NCBI RefSeq assembly: GCF_017591425.1
Contig: NW_024467106.1
Location: 20,822,501-20,886,500, forward strand
Direction: 5' to 3'
Length of the DNA: 64,000 bases
DNA from: Ochotona curzoniae
Taxonomy: Eukaryota; Chordata; Mammalia; Lagomorpha; Ochotonidae
Within the stretch, counting starts at the first letter, position 1. The number at the start of each line of letters is the position of its first letter. A program made the translations under genes and the position numbers. Under the pieces are notes generated by a model, which had not been told where the DNA came from, ran no database searches, and was given only the letters and a program-made list of their open reading frames with translations. Positions 43,502-54,765 of the stretch are shown piece after piece.

Positions 43502-45263
43502 GTTTCACTTAGCTTAATTCCTGGCTCAGGATGGTGCTCAGAATACATCAGAGTCCCTCATCCTCCCTTTTTGTCCATACCTACAATGTCAGAATACACT
43601 TACACAGCAGAATGACTGATTATGAAGGACTATACAATTGTATTGATCAAGGGGAATCATTAGGGGGATGGAGATTTGGAGAGGGAAGAGGGAAATTCCA
43701 GAGCTTATGGAACTGTATCATAAAAATAAATTCAGATTTTATATATACATATATAATATTTGGTTAAATCACATAAATGTGTCAATTTTGAACTATTTTA
43801 GCCTGCAAAATGGCAAGTTAATATGGGCCCATATAGCAATTATATTAGAATTCTACCTCAAAGAAAGAGTAGAACTTTGTTGTTCTCTCATGTTAAGATT
43901 TCTAACAGCATATCTCCTAATTCACACATTTTCAGGATTGCACTATCCCAGTAATAGTTTCTAATGCTGCCCTTCAGCCCTGTCTTAGTTGTATACTGAC
44001 ATTCATGTAGGCCTCACACTGAGCAAAAGGGCACTGGTTTTCCCCTGTATACTCTATGGCCTTTAGAATACAGGGCAAGTCAAAGCTCTCCTTGAACTCT
44101 ACTAACTTAGGCCCTGGGTGGTTGCTGTGGTGCTGTCTTTTGGAAGGTGTGGCTTTATAACAGTGGTTCCTTTTAGGCTGTCTGCTTGCTGTTGCAGGAA
44201 GCTGCTGCCAAGTGCACTGTGGGGTTAAGTCTAGTAACGAGGACGTCCCTCTTAGCTCTTCTGCTGGAGCTATACCTCCTGTGGCATATGGTTGGTGACA
44301 TCCACATGCTAACTTAGTCACTAGTGCTTCCTACGTTGTACCAAAACAATATAGGGTGAACTGCAATTATTTCTACTCTCCAAGACTTGGCAAGGCATAG
44401 GAGAGAAAGTGATTAAGGTCCATCAACAACATGACTTCTCAATGATGCACTTTTTTCCAGAGGCATTTTAAAACGACCTTCCTTCCTCTCTTTATCTTAG
44501 CTCTTTGCCTTGGAAACTTGAGTTTGCTAATTAGCTTGCATACTTAAAGCCAACTCATTAAAACCTCACTTGGCCACTGGTCTTGCTGCTCACTTTAGCA
44601 GAACTATCTTTCCACAAAAGCATGAGAATTTTTTTTTAAAGCAGCATCAAGTATTTAAATGCAAAGATACATTTGTTAGTTCCCTACGACTCTAGTAATA
44701 AGAGAAAATGTGCTTAAGACTTTACTGGGAATTGTTCTTTGGTGTATAGCATCAACTGGAATTCTGGAAAGAAATGCATTGTAAGAAGGAAGACCCTGCA
44801 GACAGGTTCAGCGCTTCCTATTCTTGATCATCTGCATCTGTGTTTGAAAGCAGTGGAAAGAGGAAACTGTAATGGGAGATGATGAGAGCACCAATGGTTC
44901 CCTTTACTCCATTTTCCTCGTACCAGCCTCTGATCCTGTGTATATTTCAGGCAATCTGGAGGGCAGGTATTGTTGACATTTGACAAAGACAGACTTCCAA
45001 GGGATAATTGGCTTATTAAAGGCCAAATTGCAGTAGGAGCAAAGCCAATATTCAAATACAGCTCTTTGGGACTCTACCACTATGTTAATTTCAGGAAAGT
45101 GTTAAAAAATATAGTCAAGGATTCTGAAGGCAGACCTCAGGAATTCTCTGGATTTTTACTCTTCCCCTCCCATATGGGGTGCGTTGTAAGAAGAAAAGGA
45201 CTGCAGATGGTAACCAACTTTAAGAGAGCCAGACCCAAGCAACATTTGCCAGTCCCCACTTAT
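43502..45263. other. Unassigned 1.76 kb stretch
   Basis: No gene recognised. 44960-45070 has a faint reversed-MIR look (CAAATTGCAGTAGGAGCAAA, TATTCAAATACAG) that I cannot confirm. The 115-codon minus-strand frame at 43974-44321 has no known domain. Confidence 0.4.
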
Positions 45264-45278
45264 GATAGAATGACCCAA

Positions 45279-45464
45279 TGTTTCTTTTTTATTTTTAATT
45301 TTTCTTGATACAGTTTCATAGGCTCAGGGATTTCCCCTCCCACATTTCCCATTTTCGTCTCCCCATCCCCCCAACACCAATTTTCCCTATATTATTACAG
45401 TAGTAGAAGTCCTTCAACAACAGTCACAAGTCCATCAATTTTGTATTTTAAGTTGCCTGCTTAA
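45279..45464 (-). mobile_element. Very short L1 3' UTR insertion with target-site duplication
   Basis: Only about 185 bp of L1 3' end. On the minus strand it has AGGGGAAATCCCTGAGCCTA, TGAAACTGTATCAAGAAAAA and an A-rich end. The flanks repeat GATAGAATGAC(C/T)CA (45264-45277 and 45465-45478), one mismatch in 14. Most of the L1 was never copied (5' truncation). Confidence 0.85.
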
Positions 45465-45484
45465 GATAGAATGACTCAGGGTTA

Positions 45485-45700
45485 GCAGAATAGACTCAGA
45501 ATTGGAGCTGAATTTCTGTCTTCAATAAGCTTGGGTGAATAATTTAGTTCCATGAACCTCCATTTCCTCATCTGTGAAACAGAAATGACAATCAGTTCGT
45601 ATTTTGTAGATTGTGGTGAGAATGGAATGAGTGCACAACTTTTGGTTCCAGTACCAGGCAACCATTAACTCATTTAGTGTTAGTACTATTTGTGGCCCAA
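45485..45700 (+). repeat. MIR SINE remnant
   Basis: TAGACTCAGAATTGGAGCTG, TGGGTGAATAATTTAGTTCC, AACCTCCATTTCCTCATCTG (45556-45575, near-perfect MIR), TGAAACAGAAATGACAATCA, and TGGTGAGAATGGAATGAGTG. Confidence 0.9.
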
Positions 45701-46549
45701 ATCCCCCCATCATCTAGCTCCAGTTATGCATAGGGAGCAGGTGAGAACATCATCATTTCTTGCATAACTGATGCCAAAATCTCAATATTGGCATATCTTT
45801 CTGGGTCTCCTTTCACTTCAGGGACTCCAGGTAACTCAGTACTTTAAGAAGAAGATCCTTTAAATAACCAATCCATCTCTAATGATGCAACATGTAGCAG
45901 GGCATCTGGGTTGATCATTCACTTAGCCTCACTTTTTAATCTTCCTCATTGTTGTGTTTTATGGAAAACTCCTCGCTTGGCAGTGGATATTCACTGATGT
46001 GCCTCTGCTATGCCCCGCGTCTGCTTTCTCCTTCTTAAAGGCTCTTGATCTTTGGCATTTAACATGGTACTACAGAAGCTGGTTGCATGTGCCGCTCCAA
46101 GAAAGGACTTTATGACCTGGACTAATAAGCTGATGAACAAGTCCTGTTCCTTATCCTCTCTAGTTGGTGGAGAGTGCAAAATGTAATCTAAATCTTTCTA
46201 GACAGAGGGAATTTCAAGAGTTTGACAGAGTTTTTACTATGTGTAGCTAAAGAAACAGAACATGTGGGCCTGGGGTTGTGGAAAGCTACCTCATAACCGT
46301 AATAAAGGTTCTTTTGGTCAGACTTGACTCTGGACAAGGAATAAAGTTAGGAGAAGTGCTTTGCTGTGCTATTTTTCATCTCACCAAGGTTACTTGACTC
46401 CAGTACTGTCTCTTTTCTGTTGTGAAACTGAAATGTACTGTCTTTAAAGTCTTGCTTCTGAAAACCTTCTGGTATAACTGGAAGCAGGTAGGGGCTAATT
46501 TTGCAATGCAGTGGCTAAATGTTGCTTTCAATGATGGTATTCCCTATAA
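45701..46549. other. Unassigned sequence
   Basis: Nothing recognised. Confidence 0.4.
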
Positions 46550-46790
46550 GAGCAACAGTTGGAGTCCCTGTTACTCTGCTAATGGCCGTGGGAAAGCAAA
46601 GGAAGATATTTTCAGTGACTGAACCCTGCTACCCCTGTGGGAGACCCAGGTGCAGTGTTTGGCTCCTGGCCTTGGCATGGTCCAGTCCTGGTCATTGAAT
46701 GCATTTGGGAAATCTCTCTCTCTCTCCTTGTCTTCCTCTTGTCCCATTACCCTGTTTTTCAAATAAATATGATAAATATTTAAAAAAGAA
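46550..46790 (+). repeat. CSINE, 5'-shortened, plus strand
   Basis: TTGGAGTCCCTGTTACTCTG, CTAATGGCCGTGGGAAAGCA, ACCCCTGTGGGAGACCCAGG (46632, close to the CSINE consensus), TTTGGCTCCTGGCCTTGGCA, a CT run (46711-46724) and the tail TTTTTCAAATAAATATGATA. The tRNA-like head is missing or unrecognisable. Confidence 0.85.
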
Positions 46791-46824
46791 AATAACTGGA
46801 AATAGGTGGCCTGCGTTGCTGGGC

Positions 46825-46985
46825 AAGCATTGCACGATTCATAACTTTTGGCACATTGCTTGTTCTCTTTGAGTCTCAGTCTCCAAATCCATAAATTGGG
46901 ACGTAAATGAGATTACAGGGGTGAAAACACTTTTAAAACCATATGGTAATTATAAATGCAAGGCATTATTATGATAATTAGCATG
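46825..46985 (+). repeat. MIR SINE remnant, 3' two thirds
   Basis: TTCTCTTTGAGTCTCAGTCT, CCAAATCCATAAATTGGGAC, GTAAATGAGATTACAGGGGT and TATAAATGCAAGGCATTATT follow MIR through its 'cctcagtttcctcatctgtaaaatggg' and 'aaagcacttag' ends. Confidence 0.8.
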
Positions 46986-48154
46986 CATGTTGGTATTATG
47001 ATGGATGATTCTGTTTCTTTGATATTAAAGCCTTGGATTGGCAGCTTGAGCTGACCCCTCCAGCTACAGGCAGGCGCCTTGACTGGCATTTGCTCTATTT
47101 CATCTTTGTAGATTTGGGGAGGTGATAAGGGCCTGTAGATTTCACAGAGAACCCGTGACCTGATGATTCTTGAGTCTCCCTTCTGTGAAAAGACATAAGA
47201 CTACTAATGCTGATTCAGAAAGATCTTGATTTACATAGCTATTGCACCACTTTGTTTCTTTGAGACTGTGAATCAGTTGCTCTCCTGAAGAGTTGTCATG
47301 AAATTTCAATGGCCTGATTCACCCGCCAATGCACATTTCCAGGCATCTGACTATGGCAGGTGGTCAACTTGTATTAGTTCTTCCAGGTTTTCAAAGTGGA
47401 GGTGGAGGCTGAGAGGGAGAGAGACGGAATTAATTGCAGCAGAATAACTTGCCTGGATCTTTCCACTCCAGAAAGAGCTGGGAACAGAAGCAAGGGTTGG
47501 GTGGTTAGAGAGAAGATGGAAAGTCTTAGCTAGGTGAGCGGGTGGAGGCTGGGCAGGTATTCCCAGCACGACTTGGTTATTCCATGGTTACTCAAAAATC
47601 TGCAGCATTTCTTTTCTGCACACAAATCTAGAATGTGAAACATCATCAATGAATACTGTTTAGAGAAGAGCTATTAGGGATGACGAAATGACTAAAATCA
47701 TGCTCCAGAAAGAATTGAAAGAGGTGATTATGTTTCCGTTTTAAACGAGGGAAGACTGGGGGAGAACACAATTCTTACCTTTAAATAAACTGATTTTGTC
47801 TGCATTGAGAGACAGAACTCGTGGAAACTACAGAAAGGAAGGTACAGCTCAGCAAGAAAGGGTATTTCTATTTGGTTGGTTGTTTATTTTAAGCATAGAT
47901 CCTTTGAAAGATAGGGTTGTCTTGTGAGGTAGCGAATGTTGTATCAGACGAGCCATCACCTCACCCCTTAGAAGCGATGTTGTGAGGGAAGGTAAAATGA
48001 ACCGGCATGATATCATGTACGAACCCCAACACCATCATGTATGACCTTGTTGCTACTATGTAGTGGCAACTGCAATGACCACTTACCATGGGTAACACTG
48101 GAATAGATGGACTGTGGGAACCCTCTGTATCCTAGACTCTTAGCTTCTCTGACT
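46986..48154. other. Unassigned 1.2 kb stretch
   Basis: No gene or known repeat recognised. Confidence 0.4.
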
Positions 48155-48475
48155 GTTTTGGGACTTGTTTTAGCCTGTCTTCTGCTTCTGTAACAGGTTA
48201 CCCCAGTTTGGAAAATGAAAATCATTGGAGATATATTCAGCCATGGTTCTCGAGATCAAGAAGTACAGGGTTGAATGGCCACATCTGGAAGGGTCATTTT
48301 ACTGCATCGTTACATGATGGTGGAAAACTGAACACAAGACAGAAGAGGCAAGAGAGGACTGAATCTAAAGTACATGCATATTCAGGATCAGATTCCCATG
48401 ATATCAACATTCATCTGTTCCTGAGGACATGGCTTTATGACCTAATCGCCTTTTAAAGGTCTTGCCTCTTTTTAT
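48155..48475 (-). repeat. MaLR (ERVL-type) solo LTR fragment
   Basis: A reversed MST/MLT1-type LTR. TGCTTCTGTAACAGGTTACC (48184, the 'gctataacagaatacc' end), TCTCGAGATCAAGAAGTACA, GGCCACATCTGGAAGGGTCA, TACATGATGGTGGAAAACTG, then CATGGCTTTATGACCTAATC and GCCTTTTAAAGGTCTTGCCT ('cctcatgacctaatcacctcttaaaggccccacctc'). The LTR is non-coding, and its remaining end is cut off at 48475 by a T-rich segment. Confidence 0.85.
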
Positions 48476-48850
48476 TTTTAATTTTATTTTTAATATTATT
48501 AATGTAATTGAGAGGGATGCATGCCCATGTGATCTTATGATTAGGGTGAGGAGGGTCGAGGTATGGAGGAAGGTGGGTGAGATAAATATTTTGGTTCTTT
48601 TATTTTTTCCTTCTCCCTACCTTCCTTCTTCCTATGTCCATTGTGGGTGAGATGAAGCTGGGACTGTTTCTTTCTGTCAAACTACTGGGTATCATGTCTC
48701 CTATGTGCATCTGGGTATATTCTGCATTGTGTAGGCATCTGCATTGTGTAGGCATCAGCAACTTGGGAGACCCAATCTCAAGACATGTACTTCCAGATCC
48801 GACGACATATCTTGTGTTAGGGCTCTGTGGAAAATGATAGCTGCTGTGTT
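48476..48850 (-). repeat. Unrecognised A-tailed repeat, probable copy C
   Basis: On the minus strand the right-to-left text ends in CTCAATTACATTAATAATATTAAAAATAAAAT. Compare copy A 'CAATTCTGTAAACATCATCAAAAATAAAAT'. Before that come a GGAAAAAATAAAAGAACC block and a CCACCTTCCTCCATACCTCG block, comparable to copies A and B. It interrupts the MaLR LTR. Alignment by eye only, so less sure than the A/B match. It includes a 17-bp tandem duplication at 48721-48754. Confidence 0.45.
48721..48754. repeat. 17-bp tandem duplication
   Basis: TCTGCATTGTGTAGGCA is present twice, head to tail, without mismatch. Confidence 0.95.
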
Positions 48851-49474
48851 AGGAGAATAACAGGAGAATCCCAGGTAAGAGAGAGAAGAGGATCAGAAAT
48901 ACAGACAGGACCTAAGGTACAATTACTGGTGATGGATTGACTGTGTGAGGTGAGGAAATACAGTCTGAGCATGACTGTAGTGTCAGCCTACCTACAGGAC
49001 AACTGAGTGGATGAGGGTGTTCCTCACTCAGCAGCAGAGGGCAGGTGAGAAAGCTGAGAAACAGCAAGTTCAGGTATAGCATGTTGGGTCAGAAGAACTT
49101 GTGACATGTCGGGCCTAGGGTGTCAGGCAGCTCAGGGGGGAATCTCTGCTTGAGGGAAAAGACATGGAAGTCAAAAACAATACCAAGAGAACTGATAAGA
49201 TAACTGTGACAGAGTGGAAAGGGAGAAGTCTGTCCTGAGCAAGGGAGTGGGTTTCTGAGAATAGATAATAAGAAATCAGAAGAAAATTAAGTGAAGTAGA
49301 ATCTTGAAAAGCTAATCCTGCTGGTGCCAGGGTAGTGGGAAGCGCCAACGTCAGACATTTCAATTTCCCCAGGGTCCATGAAGCCAAGAGGCAAGTTGAT
49401 GCTGACATGTTGGGGGCTAAAACTTTTCTTGGACTAAGAAAGATAAATCCGGTGCTAGCACCATAATCTGGGGC
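48851..49474. other. Unassigned sequence
   Basis: Nothing recognised. The right part is covered by a minus-strand open frame that extends into the next CSINE. Confidence 0.4.
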
Positions 49475-49742
49475 TGGTGTTATGTTGGAGCATGTAAAAC
49501 TGCTACTTCGGATGTCAGCCACCCATCTTGGTGATGCTTCAAGTCCTTGATACTCCATGTTCAATCTGGCTTCCTGCTAATGCCCAGGGAAAAGCACCCA
49601 CATGGGAGACCTGGATAAAGCTCCTTGGGCCATTGCTGATGCTCAGTGTTGACTGAATTTCTCAATGAGAACTCTGAGGTGAGCTGGCTAAGGCAGTTGG
49701 TGAAAAGCTAGATGTGGCATTTTTCATTTAAAAAATACAATA
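49475..49742 (+). repeat. CSINE, old copy, plus strand
   Basis: CTGGTGTTATGTTGGAGCAT head; CAATCTGGCTTCCTGCTAAT; GCACCCACATGGGAGACCTG (49607, close to consensus); CTTGGGCCATTGCTGATGC; tail ATTTAAAAAATACAATATAG. Confidence 0.82.
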
Positions 49743-49914
49743 TAGAACAACCTGCAGACATTGTAATGGCTCATATTAGTTTCTTTAACCAAATGTAATC
49801 CAATCAGCACCTTTTGTACCACAAATCATAATGGATAAAATATTGTCTGTACTGAACTTGGTGTCTCCAAACTGTTTTTGCTTCCATTATCTTGCTATTT
49901 ATAACAAGCTTTTG

Positions 49915-50050
49915 AGTCAGGTGATTCAGATATTATTTGAATTTTCTAAACATTTGAAGCAGATAAGATGTTACATAACTTGCCCAAAGTCACATTGCTG
50001 ATACCTAATAGTCCGTTAGTTAAGCCTTCTTCTCCTTAAGTCCAGGTAAC
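49915..50050 (-). repeat. MIR SINE remnant
   Basis: AGCAGATAAGATGTTACATA, ACTTGCCCAAAGTCACATTG (49979-49998, near-perfect reversed MIR), CTGATACCTAATAGTCCG. Confidence 0.82.
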
Positions 50051-51619
50051 CATTCATATTAGATGCGGGTCTGCTACCACTAAAAGAGTACCCTGCTATT
50101 TCCTTCAACATGACAGAAAAATAAGTCACTGGGGTTGGAAAAAAGATCTTCTTGACACACCTGTCTGGCACTTGGTCATGTAGAGAATGGGGTTTTATGT
50201 CATTTTGTTTACTTACCTCTCTGTTCTTTGCTGGAGGCCCCCTATGTTGGACTGCCAAGACTCTTCAATGGTCACTGCCATTTGTTGGCAAATAACAAAG
50301 ATGCTCCTTGTCCTACAGTCAATTTTACATCCTCTGGGTTTGCCAAGTGAGTTTGACATGCCAGGAAAGGCTTTGTTGTGGTCTGTGACTCACAGTGCTC
50401 ACTCCGCTGCCACTCCCTGGGTGCAGGCTGTTACATTCTGCCAGTTGCACAATTCCAGAACATCTCTGGTGAATCGGCAGATGATGGGAAAAAAAAAAAA
50501 GAGCTGGAATTCAGTAACTGCAACATGAAGCAAGTCTTATTGCCACAGGAGAGTTGTTCCAGTGATATCTACAAATTGTTTCTGTCATCACTACTGGCAA
50601 AGAACCCTTTTGCCTAGGTGGTTCTATCAACAAGGTCTCAAATAGTCTGTGGAGCTAGGAACACAAGTAGTAGAAAAAGCCCCTCTTACTCCAACATAGT
50701 TCAGGTTAGGTCCAAATAATGAGAGTTGCTGTGCAGCTGGCCTGTTCAGACATCACCCCAGGTGCTCAACGTTGGGTCCTTTCTCTTAAGCAACACCTGG
50801 GAGCATTCGTTTTGAGGGTTGAAATGGGGACAGGAGGTGATGACAGCACAAAAATCATTTACAGACTGAAATTCCAGGAGTGGCATATAGAGTATGATTA
50901 GAGCCAATTTCATTTACCAATGTTAATTGCTATTATACCTTTAGAAGGTCACTAACAAAAATATTAGCACACTGAAGGAAATGTTAGTGTCTAGACTTTG
51001 TCAATGTTTTATCCTTCTACCTTCACAAGATTTGTGAGGATGAATTCCTTGTAGTTTGGATTAAAAAAAGCTTCCTTGCACCAAGGTCTGGATTAGGTAC
51101 CTTGAAGTGTTTCAGGCATGCACAGATGGAGTTTGGGCAACTGCTTATGTGCATGAGAGACACTTACACAGCAAAGGAGATCTGGTGCACAGAAAGGGAG
51201 GTGCACCTGGCTGGGGCACGGTTCTATTTCCCACATCTCGCAGTCTTGGTTCTGATCCCTGAGGAGGTCTGAACCTGGGCTCCTAGATTATTGAGGTTTA
51301 TTTTTCAAGATAGAGTTAGATCATGTTTTGTGTGAATGAGACTAGCTTGATTTAGAACTTTTCCATAGCTGATATGTTTGCTCTTTGGGTTTCCATTTGG
51401 TATTCTTGTCCTGGTGCCTATAAGGTCTAGGGGTCAGCTGGGTCTTATGATGGAATCTGATATTTACAGGCTGTGCAATGGTTTAGGTTCTTTGGGGGTA
51501 AATGAAACCCTCAGTTTGAGAGGGCTCCACTTTTTGGGTGCATGGGCAAGCCGTCTGTCATGGTAACAGATGCCAGAAGTAGTGTCAACATGTTGGATTC
51601 ACAGTCCCACGTCAGAAGA
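50051..51619. other. Unassigned 1.6 kb stretch
   Basis: No gene recognised. The overlapping frames at 50187-50617 (113 and 79 codons) cross an A-run at 50490-50501, which argues against coding. Confidence 0.4.
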
Positions 51620-51965
51620 GCCATTTATATATGAGGCATAGAGGGCACAGCACCATTCAGTATGGGAGCCTTCTGACATGAATGTTGGAAGATGAGCCTG
51701 GCAGAATGTACAGAAAGAAATTTTAGAGAAGCAGATACTTGAACAAAACATGCTCTTGAGGGAGAAACAAACAGGAAAGCTTTGAGCATAGAGAACAAGC
51801 AGGAAGAGGAAAGTAGAGATTGAATAATGAATGATTTTACGGGTCAGTCTGAAGAGGTCTTATCCTGCACACCACATGGGATTTGCAGTAGTTATAATAA
51901 GGGAATGGGCTGATGGAGCAGCCTCTTTTAGAAGACTTTTCTGGTAAAGGAGTGGAAAGTAGATT
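51620..51965 (-). repeat. Possible L2 LINE remnant
   Basis: GATGAGCCTGGCAGAATGTA, AAGCTTTGAGCATAGAGAAC, AAGCAGGAAGAGGAAAGTAG and ACGGGTCAGTCTGAAGAGGT, TTATCCTGCACACCACATGG are reminiscent of the reversed L2 '...gagcagaggaatgacatgatct...' path. Diverged and uncertain. Confidence 0.3.
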
Positions 51966-53344
51966 GGAGGGTTGAACTTGGGGCTCAGCCTTTCTGTTCT
52001 AAGTCTGCTCTAAATTTCACCCATCAGATTTCCAACACTTTAACTCAGATATCACTTACCTCATCCTGACTCCAGACAGATTACAATAACATCTCTGAGA
52101 CTTGGTTTTCTGGACCCTTTTTGAAGCATCTTAGCTGTTTCTGATGTGCCCTGAGGGCTGATCAGCACTGTGACAAATTGCGTTGTACCAATAATATTTT
52201 GGAGGTGAGCACTAACCCTTTACTGCATCCTTCCTTGTTTCTCATACTTTGGTGATTGGAGAGGCGCTGCCAGCTTCTCTGGCCTTATTGTGTGTGTGGA
52301 TGCATAATCTTGGTTTTGAATCCAGCCTGGAGTACTCCTAATTCTGGTTTTCTTGCCTTAAGAACAGCTTCCTATTTTCTATTTGCAGAGGTCTCTCTGA
52401 GCTGCAGAGATTGTCAGTGGAAGTGGAAATTGTCTACTTGTGATCCTCTGGGGATTTTGAAATGTCACTGTTTCAGGCCCACCCATAGATAGGTTCTCCT
52501 CAAAGTTGGTTGCTTCATTTCTCAAAGGAGTGCTCTGCCCTTTGGGCTTAATGGAATGTCTGCATGCCAAAGCCGGCGGAAACACTATGATGGCAAACTT
52601 CCTTCTACCTGCCTGCACAGGAAGTGAGTAATGTGTGAGAATGGCTCCAGGGGAGTATTTCAATCTCATGTAACCTGAACTGGAACTCGGAAGAAACCTG
52701 TCTCCTTCTTGATGGTCCCCACAGCAAGGGCATCATGAACATGATGTTTTCGGTTGAGCACTCTGAGTCGTCCTCATCCTGAGTCCTAGGCACTGGGAGA
52801 GGCTTTCCCTAAGAAGCTTCTTGCTCTGTCCCATGTGGACAAGACTATACAGGGAAGGCAGCAGAGCTGGAATTTGGGATAACAAGAAGGTGGGGGAACT
52901 GAATCCACTGTTTGTAACACTTTCCATATATTAAGAAGGTTGTAGTTTGTGAAATGAATGAAGGCTGAAAGATAAATCCAGGGACCCGAACCTTGATAGG
53001 GGACAGGCTGGCCCCAGCTGTATACAACTGTTAGGTATGTTTGCTTCCTGTTTCCAAGTAAAATAACACATCCAGATTTCTCCAAGGAGCTGGGGCTGCA
53101 GAGGCCTCTGGAGGACCTGGGTTCATCTGAAGTGCGGGGAGGTTACCTAGGAATTCTCCAGCTGTGGAACTGAGTGTACCGAAAAGGACCAGTGAGTCTC
53201 TGTGCCTCCCTCGCACCTCTGCCTGACCTCATCTGGCACAAGGAGTCTCTGCCAAAAGTTTCATTAGTGCCAGTGCCCCTGCATCCTGTATCCTTGCTCT
53301 GCCCTCTTGAACCGAGTTGAAGAACATAGGCATGGATTAGTATC
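51966..53344. other. Unassigned 1.4 kb stretch
   Basis: Somewhat GC-richer than average around 52.5-53.3 kb. Opposing overlapping frames occur, but none with a domain I recognise. Confidence 0.4.
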
Positions 53345-53620
53345 TTATTTTCACTTTATTTCAAAACGTACTTTTTGGATTATAAAAGTAATAAATATTG
53401 GACCTGAAAAATAGGGAGAATGTAAAGAAGAATTAAAAGTTGGCAATAAGCTCATTAGCTGTTTCACTATTCAGGTTTTGATTCCTTTACTTTTCAATGT
53501 ATGCATGAATATATTCTAGAAGAAAATAGACTATTATAAACTTTTGTATTCTGCTTTTTTTCTTTTTCAAATGCATCATCATACCTATTTATTGATTCAG
53601 CTGATGAAGATATATTGGTA
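53345..53620 (-). repeat. Ancient L1M-type remnant
   Basis: ATTATAAAAGTAATAAATAT, GAATGTAAAGAAGAATTAAA, TCAGGTTTTGATTCCTTTAC and TGCATGAATATATTCTAGAA resemble the old reversed L1M text ('...atgaaagtaatacatgctcattg...aaagaagaaaataaaaatca...ccttccagatttt...atgcatata'). It has the same orientation as 55640-56195 and may be the same element, split by later insertions. Confidence 0.45.
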
Positions 53621-53949
53621 TTTCTCTCATGAGACTCCAAGGAACTGGGGAGAATAAAACAATTGGTTGTGAACATAGTATCAGAATACTCTGGAGGCTC
53701 CATGCAGTTGGTTTTTAAAAATATTTCCTTTTTATGTATGGAGTGAATATCATGTGCTTTATATGTGTGTATTTAAGAGCAGAGTGATTGTATTGTGCTA
53801 TTTTAAATGCTAGTTTCCTACATTACCAGTTGTTTTTGAAATGATTAATGCACGTTGGTTCTATAAGTAATGCATTCGATTTCAGAAAAAGTGGGAATTA
53901 AAACCCAAACAGAAGGAAAATTTTAAAAATTAAAATTAAATTGAAACTT

Positions 53950-54222
53950 TAATGTTTTAAAAAAATACTAGAGATGCAGAGAGGGTGAAGAATAAAAGAT
54001 AAGAGACCTCCCATCCACTGATTCACTCCCCAGATGTCCGCAACAATGTGTTGGGCCAAGCTAAAGCTGCTAGCAGGGAGATGGGAACCAGAAAAGCACT
54101 TCAGGAACCCAGTCACTTGTGCCATCACCTGCTTCTTCCTGGGGGTCTTCTTTGTAGGAAGCTAGAGACAGGGTGTGAAGCTTGGACTCAAACCCAGGCA
54201 CTATGATACTGAATGCATATAT
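53950..54222 (-). repeat. CSINE, internally rearranged
   Basis: Reversed tail TTAATGTTTTAAAAAAATAC; CCATCCACTGATTCACTCCC (54011); CCAGATGTCCGCAACAATGT; AGCAGGGAGATGGGAACCAG; then CTTCTTCCTGGGGGTCTTCT; GGAAGCTAGAGACAGGGTGT; GCTTGGACTCAAACCCAGGC (decayed B box). The middle is out of the usual order or partly lost. Confidence 0.75.
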
Positions 54223-54224
54223 TT

Positions 54225-54765
54225 TTAAAAAAATTATTTTTATTATTTTCCATGATGTATTTTTTAGGTGTAGGGATTCCCTCTTGCCTTCTTGCTTCTC
54301 TCTGCCCATCCCCCCCCATTTTCTCCCATATAATAGCATAATCATTTAGTAACAATTACAAGTTACTACAACAAACTCCTGAATATAGTTCCAGGAATGG
54401 AATATCTGGAATATTTTTAGTTCTCTTCTAGGGTTTCTATTCTGTTCATTGACATCCTCTTTCTGTACTGGTACCCGACTGTTTTGGTGACCACTGGTAT
54501 GTCTTGAGATCTGGAATTGTGATTCCTCCAGCTTTTTGGATGGCTTTGACTACTTGTGATCTCTTGTGTTTGCACATGAGTTTTTGTATCTTTTCCAGCT
54601 CTGAGAAGAGTGTTTTTGGAATTTTGATTGGTATCACATTTAATTTGTATATTCATCTGCCTGTATTTCTGCATCCCCACTACCCATGTATTGTCTCCAC
54701 GGGGGACATTTTCACTTCTCATTGGGTTTGATTCTCTTGCAGCGTTTTTTTTGTATATGGATCCA
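54225..54765 (-). mobile_element. L1 fragment, 3' UTR joined directly to mid-ORF2
   Basis: 54229-54400 (T-rich start, then TTCCATGATGTATTTTTTAG, CATCCCCCCCCATTTTCTCC) is L1 3' UTR. From about 54418 the text equals L1 ORF2 as at 58149-58330: AGGGTTTCTATTCTGTTCAT, TACTGGTACCCGACTGTTTT, GGTATGTCTTGAGATCTGGA, ATTGTGATTCCTCCAGCTTT. The ORF2 C-terminus, which separates these parts in the copy at 56.3-58.4 kb, is missing. Past 58.4 kb-equivalent text it continues further into ORF2 (54560-54730, TTTTGGAATTTTGATTGGTA). Confidence 0.85.

Noticed and set aside
49115..49564. 149-residue open frame, minus strand
   Set aside because: Its N-terminal part is antisense to the CSINE at 49475-49742, and the remainder shows no known domain.
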